A DNA stretch of 64,000 nt from Paenibacillus sp. E222. Lineage in GTDB: Bacteria > Bacillota > Bacilli > Paenibacillales > Paenibacillaceae. The notes beneath the pieces were generated by a model that did not search any database, had not been told where the DNA came from, and was given only the letters and a program-made list of their open reading frames with translations. Where the stretch lies: NCBI RefSeq assembly GCF_013401555.1, contig NZ_CP058552.1:5642001-5706000 (forward strand), given 5' to 3'. Position 1 is the stretch's first letter. The number at the start of each line of letters is the position of its first letter. A program made the translations under genes and the position numbers. Positions 26,249 to 34,827 of this stretch are shown in pieces.

Positions 26249-27562
26249 TTAATTAGAATTAACAGGAATATCATTGCGATTAACTCTGAGCAGTTTGCCT
26301 GATGAAGTGGATAGAACATCCGGGTCTGTGCCCAGCCCAAAGTAGAAATCACCTTCGTGTTCTTCAAAAGACCTGGCGTACGTGTCTTGGTTAAAACGGA
26401 GAATTTCATTCCATGTGTTCAGATCTGTCGATTGATACACCCGGTTTATATAGAGATTCGCACTTTTGCGTGTGTAGGTAAGCACATAGACTTTCCCGTC
26501 CCGAAGCAGTAGATCCGTAGGAAGAGCTTGAGTATCTGGCAAAATGACGCGTACTGCCTGATTAATGTCGGTCATGACATTCAAGGATTTGGGTAATAGC
26601 TGCCCATCATTGAATACCCCTCCGGCAATATAAAGCAGCTTATTGTTGAAATTAATGTTTTTCCCTATTTTATTATACGGCACTGTGCCGGTTTGGTAGG
26701 ATAAGCCTGGGAGCATTTTGCTACCATAGATGACGACATCTTTCTTTTCAAACTTCTCATTAATCTCTAATATATTGGTTTTATCACCCCAAATTTTATT
26801 GGCAGGATACATCATGCCTGATGCATATAATTTGCCCTTGATTTCAAATAACGTATATGCCCTGAAGCCAAACGTGTTGATGGTCGCGAATTTTTGCCAT
26901 GTTTCGCCTTGATCATGAGAGATTAATACAGTAGGTTTCTGCTCGGTGCCCAGCGCTGCGAACAGTTTGCCCTGATAGGACGCCAAATCATATACGTGTA
27001 CACCTAGCGGCAGATTGCGATACTTTGTCCATACATCTCCATCTAACCGGTAGAAGTTTCCCATATCCCACTGCTCACCATCCGAATCATTTCCGGGAAT
27101 ATATAATTTGTCGTTCAGCACTTTATAAATGTCAATCTGTTCCTCATCCACGTACAATTTGGTCGAAGGAACGATGCTCGGATTACTACTGGTGACGGAC
27201 TGGGTTATAAATTTGGGATGGGCTGTATCGTAATAAATGACTGGAATAGGACCCGCATTAGGTGAAACACCCAAATTACTGCTGTTCCCATGACCCATAT
27301 ATATTTTCCCTCTGTACAGCTGCAAGTCCCAGACATTATTGGCATACGGTGCTTTCTTAAAAGGTTTTCCAAGCAACTCGATCTTGGACGTCACATCGGC
27401 TGATGTGATAGGCGTGCTAGACACCTTGGCAAGTGCCCGTTCGGCAGTCGGCTGCTGATCGGTTGAAACATTGTTTTTGGGTTTCGAATTCCCCATAAGC
27501 AGCCAGCCCATGCCTGCAACAATCGTCAAAATCACGGCTGCCCACTTCGTATTCCTCTGCAT
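26249..27562 (-). CDS. Membrane-anchored beta-propeller-like protein, function unknown
   Basis: I do not recognise a named family. The 437-residue product has an N-terminal signal-anchor (about 7-24, AAVILTIVAGMGWLL), a short linker, and a long domain of repeating strands. An Asp-box/BNR-like motif SHDQGETWQKF occurs near residue 230, and related SxDxxTWxxI (STDLNTWNEI) near 400, typical of sialidase-like propellers. No sialidase catalytic Arg/Tyr set is evident. ATG 27562 follows AAGGAGG by 8 bases. It is monocistronic. It is likely extracytoplasmic; ligand unknown. I saw no terminator close to its 3' end. Confidence 0.7.
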   Translation of the reverse strand: MQRNTKWAAVILTIVAGMGWLLMGNSKPKNNVSTDQQPTAERALAKVSSTPITSADVTSKIELLGKPFKKAPYANNVWDLQLYRGKIYMGHGNSSNLGVSPNAGPIPVIYYDTAHPKFITQSVTSSNPSIVPSTKLYVDEEQIDIYKVLNDKLYIPGNDSDGEQWDMGNFYRLDGDVWTKYRNLPLGVHVYDLASYQGKLFAALGTEQKPTVLISHDQGETWQKFATINTFGFRAYTLFEIKGKLYASGMMYPANKIWGDKTNILEINEKFEKKDVVIYGSKMLPGLSYQTGTVPYNKIGKNINFNNKLLYIAGGVFNDGQLLPKSLNVMTDINQAVRVILPDTQALPTDLLLRDGKVYVLTYTRKSANLYINRVYQSTDLNTWNEILRFNQDTYARSFEEHEGDFYFGLGTDPDVLSTSSGKLLRVNRNDIPVNSN

Positions 27563-27687
27563 GTCCGCTTCCTCCTTCATTTTTTATGAGATAACACCTT
27601 TATATCAAAATGATACAAATTGTATCTTTTTATATTATGTAAAATGGAATGTACTTGCAACAAATTCCGCCCGCTCTGTGCAAAAAA

Positions 27688-27723
27688 AATAGACAATCGC
27701 ATCCGAAGATGCGTTGTCTATTT
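27688..27723 (-). terminator. Terminator of bdhA
   Basis: AATAGACAA-CGCATC stem arms pair, one with a single-base bulge, followed on the minus strand by eight T. A palindrome AGTTGAACTTCAACT lies at 27768-27782 between it and the gene. Confidence 0.8.
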
Positions 27724-27846
27724 GTCATTCATTCGTTGTGGCGCCTACCACTTACGCAACAGCTCAAGTTGAACTTCAACTGGGTGACTGTTGCCATTCG
27801 TTGACTTCCACCCTATTAAATTGTCTTGTTGTATGGCTTGGTAAAT

Positions 27847-28896
27847 TTACTCTGCTTTTACCAGAATTTTAACCTGGTTTTTCTCTTTCAGCAGTGCTTC
27901 AAATCCATGCTCCACCACTTCGTCCAGGCTGATTCGTTTGGTTACCAGCTTGTCAGCTGGGAAGAAACCTTTAGCCATCAGGCTAATCACAGCCGGGAAT
28001 ACGTCACGGTAACCGATAATGCCATTGACCGTACGCTCCTTCATGACAATGGAGTTTGGCACAATCGGTGCTTCCTGTTCAAAAATGCTGACGATCATCA
28101 ATTCACCGCCAATACGCGTTGAATCAATCGCTTGTTGCAGTACGCGCGGTACACCCGTTACTTCATAAGCTACATTTACGCCGCCTTGCGTACGTGCATG
28201 AATTTCGTCCACCACATTGTATTGTGTAGGGTCAATAACAATGGCACCAAGTTCTTCCGCTTTGGCTTTACGTTCCTTGGATAATTCCACGACATAAATA
28301 TCCGATGCGCCAGAAGCTTTCAACGCTTCAATAACCAGCAACCCGATAGGACCCGCACCAAAAACAGCGGCAGTGTCGCCGACTTTCAGCTTGCTTTGAC
28401 GAACCGCATGAAGAGCTACTGCGGAAGGCTCCACCAACGCTCCTTGCTCGTACGAGATGGAATCAGGAATGGCGTGCACCATATATTCCTCAGCTGTTAC
28501 ATACTCTGAGAAACCTCCTCCTCCACCAGCCAGGCCCAAGAAACCCATCTGATCGCACAAATTGTATTTCCCCTGTTTACAGGCTTCACAATGACCACAT
28601 GCATAAATCGGTTCGACCACTACGCGGTCACCTGCCTGAAAACGTGTCACACCTTCTCCTACTTCAACGACTTGTCCTGAAAATTCATGCCCCATCACAA
28701 CAGGTGCTTGTTCCCCTGTTAGCGGATGCGGCGCTTGAGCCGGAATGAAGATTGGGCCAGCAGTATACTCGTGCAAGTCACTGCCACAGATCCCACACCA
28801 CTCCACTTTTATTTTAACCTTCCCCTGTTCAGGGCGGGGTTCATCAATATTTTCGAGACGCAAATCTTTTACTCCATGCCAACGCAATGCTTTCAT
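27847..28896 (-). CDS. bdhA: (R,R)-butanediol dehydrogenase / acetoin reductase
   Basis: This zinc medium-chain dehydrogenase interconverts acetoin and 2,3-butanediol with NAD(H), a fermentative overflow route. It has 349 residues. Catalytic zinc ligands are in EWCGICGSDLHE and GHEFSG; structural zinc cysteines are in CGHCEACKQGKYNLC (partly lost in B. subtilis BdhA but complete here). The Rossmann motif is AVFGAGPIGLLV. Long stretches (PIFIPAQAPHPLTGE, MGFLGLAGGGGGFSEYV, GIIGYRDVFPAV) agree with B. subtilis BdhA. ATG 28896 follows GGGAG. A LacI-type palindrome lies 37 bases upstream, shared with the divergent LacI gene. Confidence 0.9.
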   Translation of the reverse strand: MKALRWHGVKDLRLENIDEPRPEQGKVKIKVEWCGICGSDLHEYTAGPIFIPAQAPHPLTGEQAPVVMGHEFSGQVVEVGEGVTRFQAGDRVVVEPIYACGHCEACKQGKYNLCDQMGFLGLAGGGGGFSEYVTAEEYMVHAIPDSISYEQGALVEPSAVALHAVRQSKLKVGDTAAVFGAGPIGLLVIEALKASGASDIYVVELSKERKAKAEELGAIVIDPTQYNVVDEIHARTQGGVNVAYEVTGVPRVLQQAIDSTRIGGELMIVSIFEQEAPIVPNSIVMKERTVNGIIGYRDVFPAVISLMAKGFFPADKLVTKRISLDEVVEHGFEALLKEKNQVKILVKAE

Positions 28897-28932
28897 TTGT
28901 TTCATCTCCCAGATCATAATTTTTGATATAAT

Positions 28933-28946
28933 CGGAAACGTTTCCG
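28933..28946. promoter_or_regulatory. LacI-type operator upstream of bdhA
   Basis: CGGAAACGTTTCCG is a perfect 14-bp palindrome with a central CG, as bound by LacI-family dimers. It lies just before an AT-rich TTATAT that may be the bdhA -10. It nearly matches the site at 29281. Confidence 0.7.
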
Positions 28947-29280
28947 TAAGTTAAATATGTCACATTTTAAATAGGCTGTCAAACATAATTTGTCACACAT
29001 ATGTCTATCTTATGAATTTTACGTCGATAATTCTGGTGAAATGTCAGCGTTTTCAATATATCTAAAGTTTTTGCTCTGTGGCTTCCTCTCCGTTCTCGTG
29101 TAAATGTTTAATTCAATGGATATAGAATAATACGCTATTTATCTCAACTCCCCTTAGGTTCTTTTGGGAAACCCAACAGACATCTCTGAACTTTCAATCG
29201 TATTCACGAGATACTTGTTGGCTCAAATGTTATAATCAAGGTATAGGATTGACATTCCATTCGTACATATTTTCAAAATT
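28947..29280. other. Divergent bdhA/lacI intergenic region
   Basis: No gene is seen. The region is AT-rich. TTGACA at 29249-29254 is a good -35 for the LacI gene; the -10 is unclear (TATTTT around 29268). A separate TATAAT occurs at 29231-29236 without an obvious -35. Confidence 0.5.
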
Positions 29281-29294
29281 CGGAATCGTTTCCG
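29281..29294. promoter_or_regulatory. LacI-type operator before its own gene
   Basis: CGGAATCGTTTCCG matches the bdhA site at 13 of 14 bases. It lies 22 bases before the GTG at 29316 and downstream of the putative promoter, a roadblock position for autoregulation. Confidence 0.7.
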
Positions 29295-29315
29295 ATGAAG
29301 TGAGGTTAACTAAAC

Positions 29316-30353
29316 GTGAGTAAAGATCAGAAGGTTACGATCAAGGACGTTGCAGAACTTGCAGGTGTAGGTATCGCTACCGTCTCCCGAGCCATTAACA
29401 ATTCCGAAGGCATTAGCAACAAAACACGGGATAAAGTCTTGCAGGCCATTGAGGAGCTTGGATTTGTCCCCAATACCTCTGCCCAGAGTTTGAAAATACG
29501 CCAGACGCATCAGATCGCACTGGTTGTACCTGACATACGCAATGCCATCATTCCCGAGATCTCTTGGTCTGTTGAACAAACGGCGAAGCAGCACGGGTAT
29601 CATGTGGTTCAAATCAATACGGCGGGTAATGCACGAACGGAACTGGAAACCATTCGTACGATCAAAAAATTGCACGTGGACGGACTTGTTTTCATGCCTC
29701 TGGCTTATCCCAAAACGTTGCCTGGCTTAATTGATAAAGCTCCTCTTCCCATTTCCATGATCAATTACGGTAAAAAGCTGGACCCCGGCATGAAAGCAGA
29801 TGTTGTTTCTCTTTCACAGCCTGAAGGGAAACTGGTGATGGAACATCTGATTAAGATTGGCCGGACCCGCATTGCATACGCTGGTGCTCCGAAAGATATT
29901 ATCGAAGAGCGTTATCGGGCTTATGAGCAGGCGCTCGGACATGTAGACATCTCGCTTGTTTACTTCGGAGAAGATTTTTCATTGAATACGGGGGCTAATG
30001 CAGCGGATTATTTCTATGGGCTGACTCACATGCCAGATGCCGTATACGCGATTAACGATATGGTCGCCATCGGACTGGTAAATCGGTTTAAAGAACTCGG
30101 CGTTCGTGTCCCTGAAGATATCGCTGTTGTGGGTGTTGATAACAACCAATGGACTACCGTTACGTCTCCGCAGATCAGTTCAGTCTCGATCATGGGCGAA
30201 GAAGTGGCCAGACTTGCAACGGAATTGCTGTTAAAACGGATTCGAGAGATGAGCACCACGGATTACGAGCATATTCAATTTGAACCACGGTTAATTGTGC
30301 GCGAGTCCAGCGTAGCCATGATCCGCTCATCTTCACAAGGACCACGCGCATAA
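29316..30353 (+). CDS. LacI family transcriptional regulator
   Basis: This 345-residue repressor has the LacI helix-turn-helix and hinge at 6-60 (VTIKDVAELAGVGIATVSRAI) and a periplasmic-binding-protein-like effector domain at about 62-335, with SMINYG, YAINDMVAIGL and VPEDIAVVGVD. It starts at GTG 29316 after GTGAGGT. It is divergent from bdhA with near-identical palindromes at both ends of the intergenic region, so it probably represses bdhA and itself. The effector is unknown; CcpA itself is unlikely because the operators are gene-pair specific and the protein lacks obvious HPr-contact features I can name. Confidence 0.88.
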   Translation: MSKDQKVTIKDVAELAGVGIATVSRAINNSEGISNKTRDKVLQAIEELGFVPNTSAQSLKIRQTHQIALVVPDIRNAIIPEISWSVEQTAKQHGYHVVQINTAGNARTELETIRTIKKLHVDGLVFMPLAYPKTLPGLIDKAPLPISMINYGKKLDPGMKADVVSLSQPEGKLVMEHLIKIGRTRIAYAGAPKDIIEERYRAYEQALGHVDISLVYFGEDFSLNTGANAADYFYGLTHMPDAVYAINDMVAIGLVNRFKELGVRVPEDIAVVGVDNNQWTTVTSPQISSVSIMGEEVARLATELLLKRIREMSTTDYEHIQFEPRLIVRESSVAMIRSSSQGPRA

Positions 30354-30407
30354 GAATCATTGCGAAAACACCGGATGTAATGGACAGTCCCAACCATCGA
30401 TAAACAC

Positions 30408-30459
30408 AAAAAAGGTGTTCACCAGGAATAAATTCCGTCCTGAGAAACACCTTTTTTTT
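30408..30459. terminator. Bidirectional terminator between lacI and the dehydrogenase
   Basis: AAAAAAGGTGTT and AACACCTTTTTT arms with an inner CAGGA/TCCTG stem give U-runs on both strands between convergent genes. Confidence 0.85.
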
Positions 30460-30502
30460 ATCTTCATTCACACCTTTTTATCTCAAACCCACCTCCGAGC
30501 AA

Positions 30503-31477
30503 TTACTTCTTCGAATGCAATTGTCTGATCGGTGTTCCTTTCATAAACATCTCAATATCCTCTACGGTATGGTTAAAATAAATGGCATAGTTGCCTTGAG
30601 TCACATAACCCAGGTGCGGTGTTGCCAGCAGATTGGGCAGTGTACGCAACGTATGATTCACAGGAAGAGGCTCCTGTTCATATACGTCCAGGCCCGCCCC
30701 GGCAATCCACTCCTTCTGTAAAGCTTCGACCATCGCCTCTTGATCCACAATGCCTGCACGGGACGTATTGATCAATAAAGCGGTATTTTTCATCCGTTGC
30801 AGCTCGGCTCGTCCGATCAGATTACGTGTCCGATCACTAAGCACTAGATGGATGGAAACAATATCGCTTTGTTCCAGCAGCTGTTCCTTGGTCTCTGCCC
30901 ATTGGACGCCCTGTTCCTCCGCTCGTTCCTGTGTCAAATTCTCACTCCAGGCGATCACGTCCATGCCAAAGGCATGGGCAATCTCTGCCATCCGGCTGCC
31001 AATCTTGCCTAGTCCGAGCAATCCCAATGTCTTTCCGTACAAATCCATGCCAACTGTACTCTGCCAATTCCGATTGGAACGCAGTGCGTTATTTTCAGTT
31101 ACCAGTTGTCTGGACAGACCCAGTATCAGCGCCCATGTGAGTTCAGTCGGAGGGTTCGAGCTGCCTTCCGTGCCGCACACGATTACACCGCTTTCTTCCG
31201 CAGCCTGGAGGTCAATGGAGGCATTGCGCATGCCGCTTGTAACAAGAAGCTTAAGATTGGGTAATTGAGTTATCACAGATTCAGGAAAAGGTGTACGCTC
31301 ACGCATCAAGACAATAATCTCAAAATCCTGCAGTTCCTGAACGACCTTCTCTTCTGATCCCATGTAATTATTGAACGTCTGAACTTCAACCCGATCCAGG
31401 ATAGGAGTCCAATCTGCTGAAGAAAGGGCTACATTCTGATAATCATCCAATATGGCACAACGCAACTTCGTCTGCAT
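30503..31477 (-). CDS. D-2-hydroxyacid dehydrogenase family protein
   Basis: This NAD-dependent dehydrogenase of the PGDH/formate-dehydrogenase-like superfamily has 324 residues. The nucleotide-binding GLLGLGKIGSRMA is at about 145-157, the catalytic Arg in LINTSRAGIVD, Glu in DVYEQEPLP and His in TPHLGYVT are all present. It is cytoplasmic and would reduce a 2-keto acid to a D-hydroxy acid; the substrate cannot be told. ATG 31477 follows GAGGAGGAG. It is monocistronic, ending at the shared terminator. Confidence 0.87.
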   Translation of the reverse strand: MQTKLRCAILDDYQNVALSSADWTPILDRVEVQTFNNYMGSEEKVVQELQDFEIIVLMRERTPFPESVITQLPNLKLLVTSGMRNASIDLQAAEESGVIVCGTEGSSNPPTELTWALILGLSRQLVTENNALRSNRNWQSTVGMDLYGKTLGLLGLGKIGSRMAEIAHAFGMDVIAWSENLTQERAEEQGVQWAETKEQLLEQSDIVSIHLVLSDRTRNLIGRAELQRMKNTALLINTSRAGIVDQEAMVEALQKEWIAGAGLDVYEQEPLPVNHTLRTLPNLLATPHLGYVTQGNYAIYFNHTVEDIEMFMKGTPIRQLHSKK

Positions 31478-31623
31478 GGTTGAATCTCCTCCTCAATATG
31501 TGCATCATCGAACAAGGTTTAACATGTTTCTCGCATATGTAAATCATATGATACATCCTAATTTTATCTATACCCTATCTGTATTGTATCAACTCAGACC
31601 CGATCTGCCCAATGTCCTCAGAC

Positions 31624-31655
31624 ACAAAAAAGAGCAGGAACACGCTCCCGCTTCT
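31624..31655 (-). terminator. Terminator of the 83-aa membrane protein gene
   Basis: AGCGGGA pairs with TCCTGCT (one G-U), followed on the minus strand by CTCTTTTTT, just after the stop at 31666. Confidence 0.65.
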
Positions 31656-31665
31656 CTCTTTCACA

Positions 31666-31917
31666 TCAAAACAGTTTGAAAAGCAACGCCGTGATCAAAA
31701 TGGCCATCGCTACTAGAAACAAGGACCGTATTTTCGCAAAAATCGTATCCAATTTCGATTGATTATTCTCTGTCAGGGAACCCACAATAGCAATAAAAGC
31801 AAGCACGGCAATTACAATCAAACTGAACTCGATGATCCCCATCCCACCGTACGTTGTTAGCAGCACACCTATAATGTATAAAACGACAAGGTAGATCCTA
31901 TGAATATAACGCTCCAT
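31666..31917 (-). CDS. Small membrane protein, 83 aa, unknown function
   Basis: No family is recognised. The 83-residue product has three hydrophobic segments (about 8-26, 29-46, 64-82) separated by a polar loop TENNQSKLDTIFAKIRS. ATG 31917 follows AAAGGGTG. It lies 33 bases downstream of the TetR gene on the same strand and has a terminator, so it is probably co-transcribed with that regulator. It could be a minor efflux accessory, but nothing in the sequence shows this. Confidence 0.65.
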   Translation of the reverse strand: MERYIHRIYLVVLYIIGVLLTTYGGMGIIEFSLIVIAVLAFIAIVGSLTENNQSKLDTIFAKIRSLFLVAMAILITALLFKLF

Positions 31918-31950
31918 ATGAACACCCTTTCTAAAAATGAAATTGCTCCC

Positions 31951-32535
31951 TCATCCTTCTAACAACGATAACGTAACCTTAATACTCTGCTGCACAAATG
32001 AGCGATCCGGCTCCGATTTCATCATTACGGTCAATCCAATCATCGATACCACCAGAGATTTTGAGAGATCATTTGCGTCAAGGTCGTTAGACAATTCCCC
32101 TGTTTCCTGCCCCCGTTCAATCGTCTCCTTGAAAATCGCCGCCAGATACATCTGGTGCTCGCGTGTCAGAACAGCGAATTTGGGGTCATGCGGAGCCAGT
32201 TCAACCATCGTATTGATGCAAAAACAGCCGTGACGAGCATCTGTCACATCCCCTTCTGCTCCGATATGTTCAAATAAAGCATGGAAGGCTTCTTTTACAG
32301 AGGATGTATGTTGAAGCCTGAATCTGACCTGAGCAGCATGCAAAGTCGTATATCTGCGAAGTGCCGTTTCAAACAATTCCTTTTTGTCACCAAAAGCCGC
32401 ATATAGACTGGGGCGCTGAATCCCCATGACTGTTGTCAAATCACTTAAGGATGTCGCTTCAAATCCCTTATCCCAAAAAATCTGCATTGCCGCTTCCAGT
32501 GCCTGATCCGTATCAAATTCCCGTTGTCTAACCAT
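31951..32535 (-). CDS. TetR/AcrR family repressor, next to MFS exporter
   Basis: This 194-residue TetR protein has the DNA-binding domain at about 8-55 (DTDQALEAAMQIFWDKGFE then GIQRPSLYAAFGDKKELF) and a TetR_C-type helical domain. It belongs to the YxaF/AcrR-like group common beside efflux pumps. ATG 32535 follows GAGGGTG. Two similar GATC-centred palindromes flank the intergenic region shared with the MFS gene, supporting repression of both. The inducer is unknown. Confidence 0.87.
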   Translation of the reverse strand: MVRQREFDTDQALEAAMQIFWDKGFEATSLSDLTTVMGIQRPSLYAAFGDKKELFETALRRYTTLHAAQVRFRLQHTSSVKEAFHALFEHIGAEGDVTDARHGCFCINTMVELAPHDPKFAVLTREHQMYLAAIFKETIERGQETGELSNDLDANDLSKSLVVSMIGLTVMMKSEPDRSFVQQSIKVTLSLLEG

Positions 32536-32553
32536 GTATTCACCCTCTTTGTG

Positions 32554-32565
32554 TATCGATCAGTA
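32554..32565. promoter_or_regulatory. TetR operator, repressor-gene side
   Basis: TATCGATCAGTA, on the other strand TACTGATCGATA, differs by one base from the site at 32697. It is 19 bases upstream of the TetR start. Confidence 0.55.
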
Positions 32566-32649
32566 TATAACTATTTTAATCTACATCCCATTCCCATGTC
32601 AATTTCATCTCAATTTATAAAAAGAAAATTAAACATTCCACTTCAACTC

Positions 32650-32679
32650 TTGACATCGTGTGAAAGCGTGAAGTATGTT
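32650..32679 (+). promoter_or_regulatory. Promoter of the MFS exporter gene
   Basis: TTGACA (32650-32655) is followed after 18 bases by TATGTT (32674-32679). The operator at 32697 lies just downstream, where a bound repressor would block initiation. Confidence 0.6.
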
Positions 32680-32696
32680 TATTCCGAATTGTAATG

Positions 32697-32708
32697 TACT
32701 GATCGGTA
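32697..32708. promoter_or_regulatory. TetR operator, MFS side
   Basis: TACTGATCGGTA is a near-perfect 12-bp palindrome (one mismatched pair), downstream of the MFS promoter. Confidence 0.6.
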
Positions 32709-32778
32709 TATTTATATTCAACAGTGTTCTTTCTGCTTCCCTACTTCCCACATTCGAATACAGAAAGGTGAATCATTC

Positions 32779-33999
32779 ATGCAAAATGCATCTCATCAAG
32801 CACATCCCTTCAGCGAAGGACGAACGAGTATGTCCCGCCTTGTGGCGCTGTTATTTGCCCTGTGCAGCGGACTGGCGGTAGCCAACATTTATTATGCCCA
32901 GCCTTTGCTCGACTCCATTGCGGACGAGTTCAATATCGCGCATTCATCCATTGGCATCGTTATTACCGTAACGCAGATTTGTTACGCCCTCGGATTGTTA
33001 TTACTCGTCCCTCTTGGTGATCTATTGAATCGGCGCAAGCTGATCATGATCCAGATGCTTTTATCGGTAATCGCCCTGATTGCTGTCGGTACCTCATCAT
33101 CCAGCCAGGTTCTATTTATTGGAATGGCTGCGATCGGGTTGCTTGCCGTGATTACACAAACACTCGTTGCCTTTGCCGCCTCCCTGGCTGCACCATCTGA
33201 ACGAGGGCGTATCGTCGGTCTGGTCACAAGCGGAATCGTCATCGGTATATTACTGGCGCGAACCATAGCAGGCACCTTAAACGATTGGATTGGCTGGAGA
33301 TCGGTCTATCTCTTCTCTGCCAGTCTGACATTACTGGGGATTATCGCCCTGTTTCTTGTACTGCCCAAACACGAACCCAAGCGAGAGAAACTCACCTATA
33401 CCCAATTAATCGTTTCTGTCCTGCAACTATACCGGGAGCTGCCTATTCTGCGAACACGCGGCGTTCTCGCCACGTTGATCTTCACAGCCTTCAGCATCCT
33501 ATGGACTTCCATGGTGCTGCCGCTTAGCGCTCCCCCCCTTTCCCTGTCACATACTGCTATCGGAGCCTTTGGTCTTGCGGGAGCTGCTGGTGCGCTGGCT
33601 GCTGCACGTGCTGGAAGACTGGCTGATCGGGGATTGGGACAAAAGACGACGGGTGTTGCTCTTGTCATATTGCTTCTATCCTGGCTGCCCATAGGCTATG
33701 TTCACCACTCTGTATGGCTGTTTGTAGCTGGGGTAATTATGCTGGACCTTGCCGTACAGGCCGTACATGTCACCAACCAGAGTCTGATCTATGAAGTCCG
33801 TCCTGAGGCGCAGAGCCGTTTGACAGGCGCTTACATGATCTTTTATTCGATTGGAAGTGCTACCGGCTCCATTGCTTCTACTCAAGTGTACGCATGGGCA
33901 GGTTGGACTGGCGTTTGCTGGCTGGGTGCAGGCGTGAGTGCCGCTGCGCTTCTGTTCTGGACCATTGACCGGTATATTCATCGGAATTCGGATCAATAA
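32779..33999 (+). CDS. MFS transporter (efflux type)
   Basis: This major facilitator exporter has 406 residues and twelve predicted membrane segments. The signature between TM2 and TM3 reads GDLLNRRKLIM, the MFS motif A; PLLDSIADEFNI in the first loop is typical of AraJ/YgaY-like proton-driven exporters. ATG 32779 follows GAAAGGTG. Its promoter has a TetR operator and the divergent gene encodes a TetR repressor, so it is probably a drug or metabolite exporter induced by its substrate. The stop is only 6 bases from the convergent small gene, with no terminator between. Confidence 0.85.
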   Translation: MQNASHQAHPFSEGRTSMSRLVALLFALCSGLAVANIYYAQPLLDSIADEFNIAHSSIGIVITVTQICYALGLLLLVPLGDLLNRRKLIMIQMLLSVIALIAVGTSSSSQVLFIGMAAIGLLAVITQTLVAFAASLAAPSERGRIVGLVTSGIVIGILLARTIAGTLNDWIGWRSVYLFSASLTLLGIIALFLVLPKHEPKREKLTYTQLIVSVLQLYRELPILRTRGVLATLIFTAFSILWTSMVLPLSAPPLSLSHTAIGAFGLAGAAGALAAARAGRLADRGLGQKTTGVALVILLLSWLPIGYVHHSVWLFVAGVIMLDLAVQAVHVTNQSLIYEVRPEAQSRLTGAYMIFYSIGSATGSIASTQVYAWAGWTGVCWLGAGVSAAALLFWTIDRYIHRNSDQ

Positions 34000-34005
34000 A
34001 TAAAC

Positions 34006-34164
34006 TTAATCCAGCTTATTCCATACCACGATAAACAGCGTGGCTAACGGACCAAATAACAGGGAAATCAGAAACCAGTTACGACCACTTCTGTTTTTTC
34101 CCTGAGCAAGTCCGGCATTAATAAGAGCAAGTGTACCCCAACCCACAAAATATTCGTTTTCCAT
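34006..34164 (-). CDS. Small membrane protein, 52 aa
   Basis: This short gene is read from ATG 34164 (or TTG 34167) after AGGAGG. The product begins MENEYFVGWGTLALINAGLAQG, is followed by a basic GKNRSGRN loop and one strong membrane segment (about 31-46, FLISLLFGPLATLFIVV). It lies 30 bases after the SRPBCC gene on the same strand and is probably translated from the same message. I do not recognise a family; two-helix hairpin proteins of this kind are common in Paenibacillus. Confidence 0.65.
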   Translation of the reverse strand: MENEYFVGWGTLALINAGLAQGKNRSGRNWFLISLLFGPLATLFIVVWNKLD

Positions 34165-34194
34165 CAAACATCATCTCCTCCTGACAGATCAGCT

Positions 34195-34653
34195 CTATCT
34201 ATTCTCTAGTAACGTCTTTAGCTTCAAGTTACGGCTCTCCAGGAAAGCCAGCATATACCTCTTGAGTACAATTCGCTCTGCAACCCAACCCAGAACACCA
34301 AGGGGAGCTTCAAATCTCAGTGTGTCTCTCATACAAGTGGTCTGCTCGCCAAGCTTGCTGAAGCTGTGTTCATGTCTCATGCTCTTGAAAGCACCTTTCT
34401 CCATCTGATCCACAAAAAGATATGGCCGATTGTACTCGGCGATCCGGGAAGTCAGCTTCTGCCTTATCCCGAAATGGCTTGCTTCAAAAGTTACCGTATC
34501 GCCTTCACCAATTCTGCCCGTTGTAACACCCGCTACAGCCTGCTCACGGGTATGTTTCCAGACCGTCCGGGTATGAATATCAATATCCCGCGCATAGTCA
34601 AAACACCGCTCAATCGGGGCATGAATTGTAATCTCGGTTACCACTTCAATCAA
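34195..34653 (-). CDS. SRPBCC family (START-like/polyketide cyclase) protein
   Basis: This 152-residue protein has the helix-grip SRPBCC fold, which binds hydrophobic ligands in a deep cavity. The N-terminus VVTEITIHAPIERCFDYARDIDIHTRT shows the usual IxAPxExVFD pattern, shortened here; later strands FRIAEYNRP and MRHEHSFSKLGEQT are typical. It starts at TTG 34653 after AAAGGAG. It is probably the first gene of a two-gene message with the 52-residue membrane protein. No enzyme activity can be assigned. Confidence 0.8.
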   Translation of the reverse strand: MIEVVTEITIHAPIERCFDYARDIDIHTRTVWKHTREQAVAGVTTGRIGEGDTVTFEASHFGIRQKLTSRIAEYNRPYLFVDQMEKGAFKSMRHEHSFSKLGEQTTCMRDTLRFEAPLGVLGWVAERIVLKRYMLAFLESRNLKLKTLLENR

Positions 34654-34761
34654 GGACGATCTCTCCTTTTCCGCTTCTGTTTCCTAAAAAGGAAGATTAA
34701 GGTCTTTGCAAAAGTATACTCCTGGTCACCATGAAGAACAACGCAGTGCGTCATATAAATG

Positions 34762-34800
34762 AAAAACGGGTCCCCTGTCATCGTACAGGAGGCCCGTTTT
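34762..34800 (-). terminator. Terminator of the HD-GYP gene
   Basis: AAAACGGG and CCCGTTTT outer arms with an inner CCTGT/ACAGG stem are followed on the minus strand by five T, 28 bases after the stop. Confidence 0.8.
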
Positions 34801-34827
34801 CGGTATGAATTCATTCGTTATTCAAAC

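Noticed and set aside
29316..30353. LacI regulator as CcpA, with the palindromes as cre sites
   Set aside because: The sites are symmetric and shared precisely between this gene and its divergent neighbour, more like a local regulator; CcpA cannot be excluded without a genome scan.
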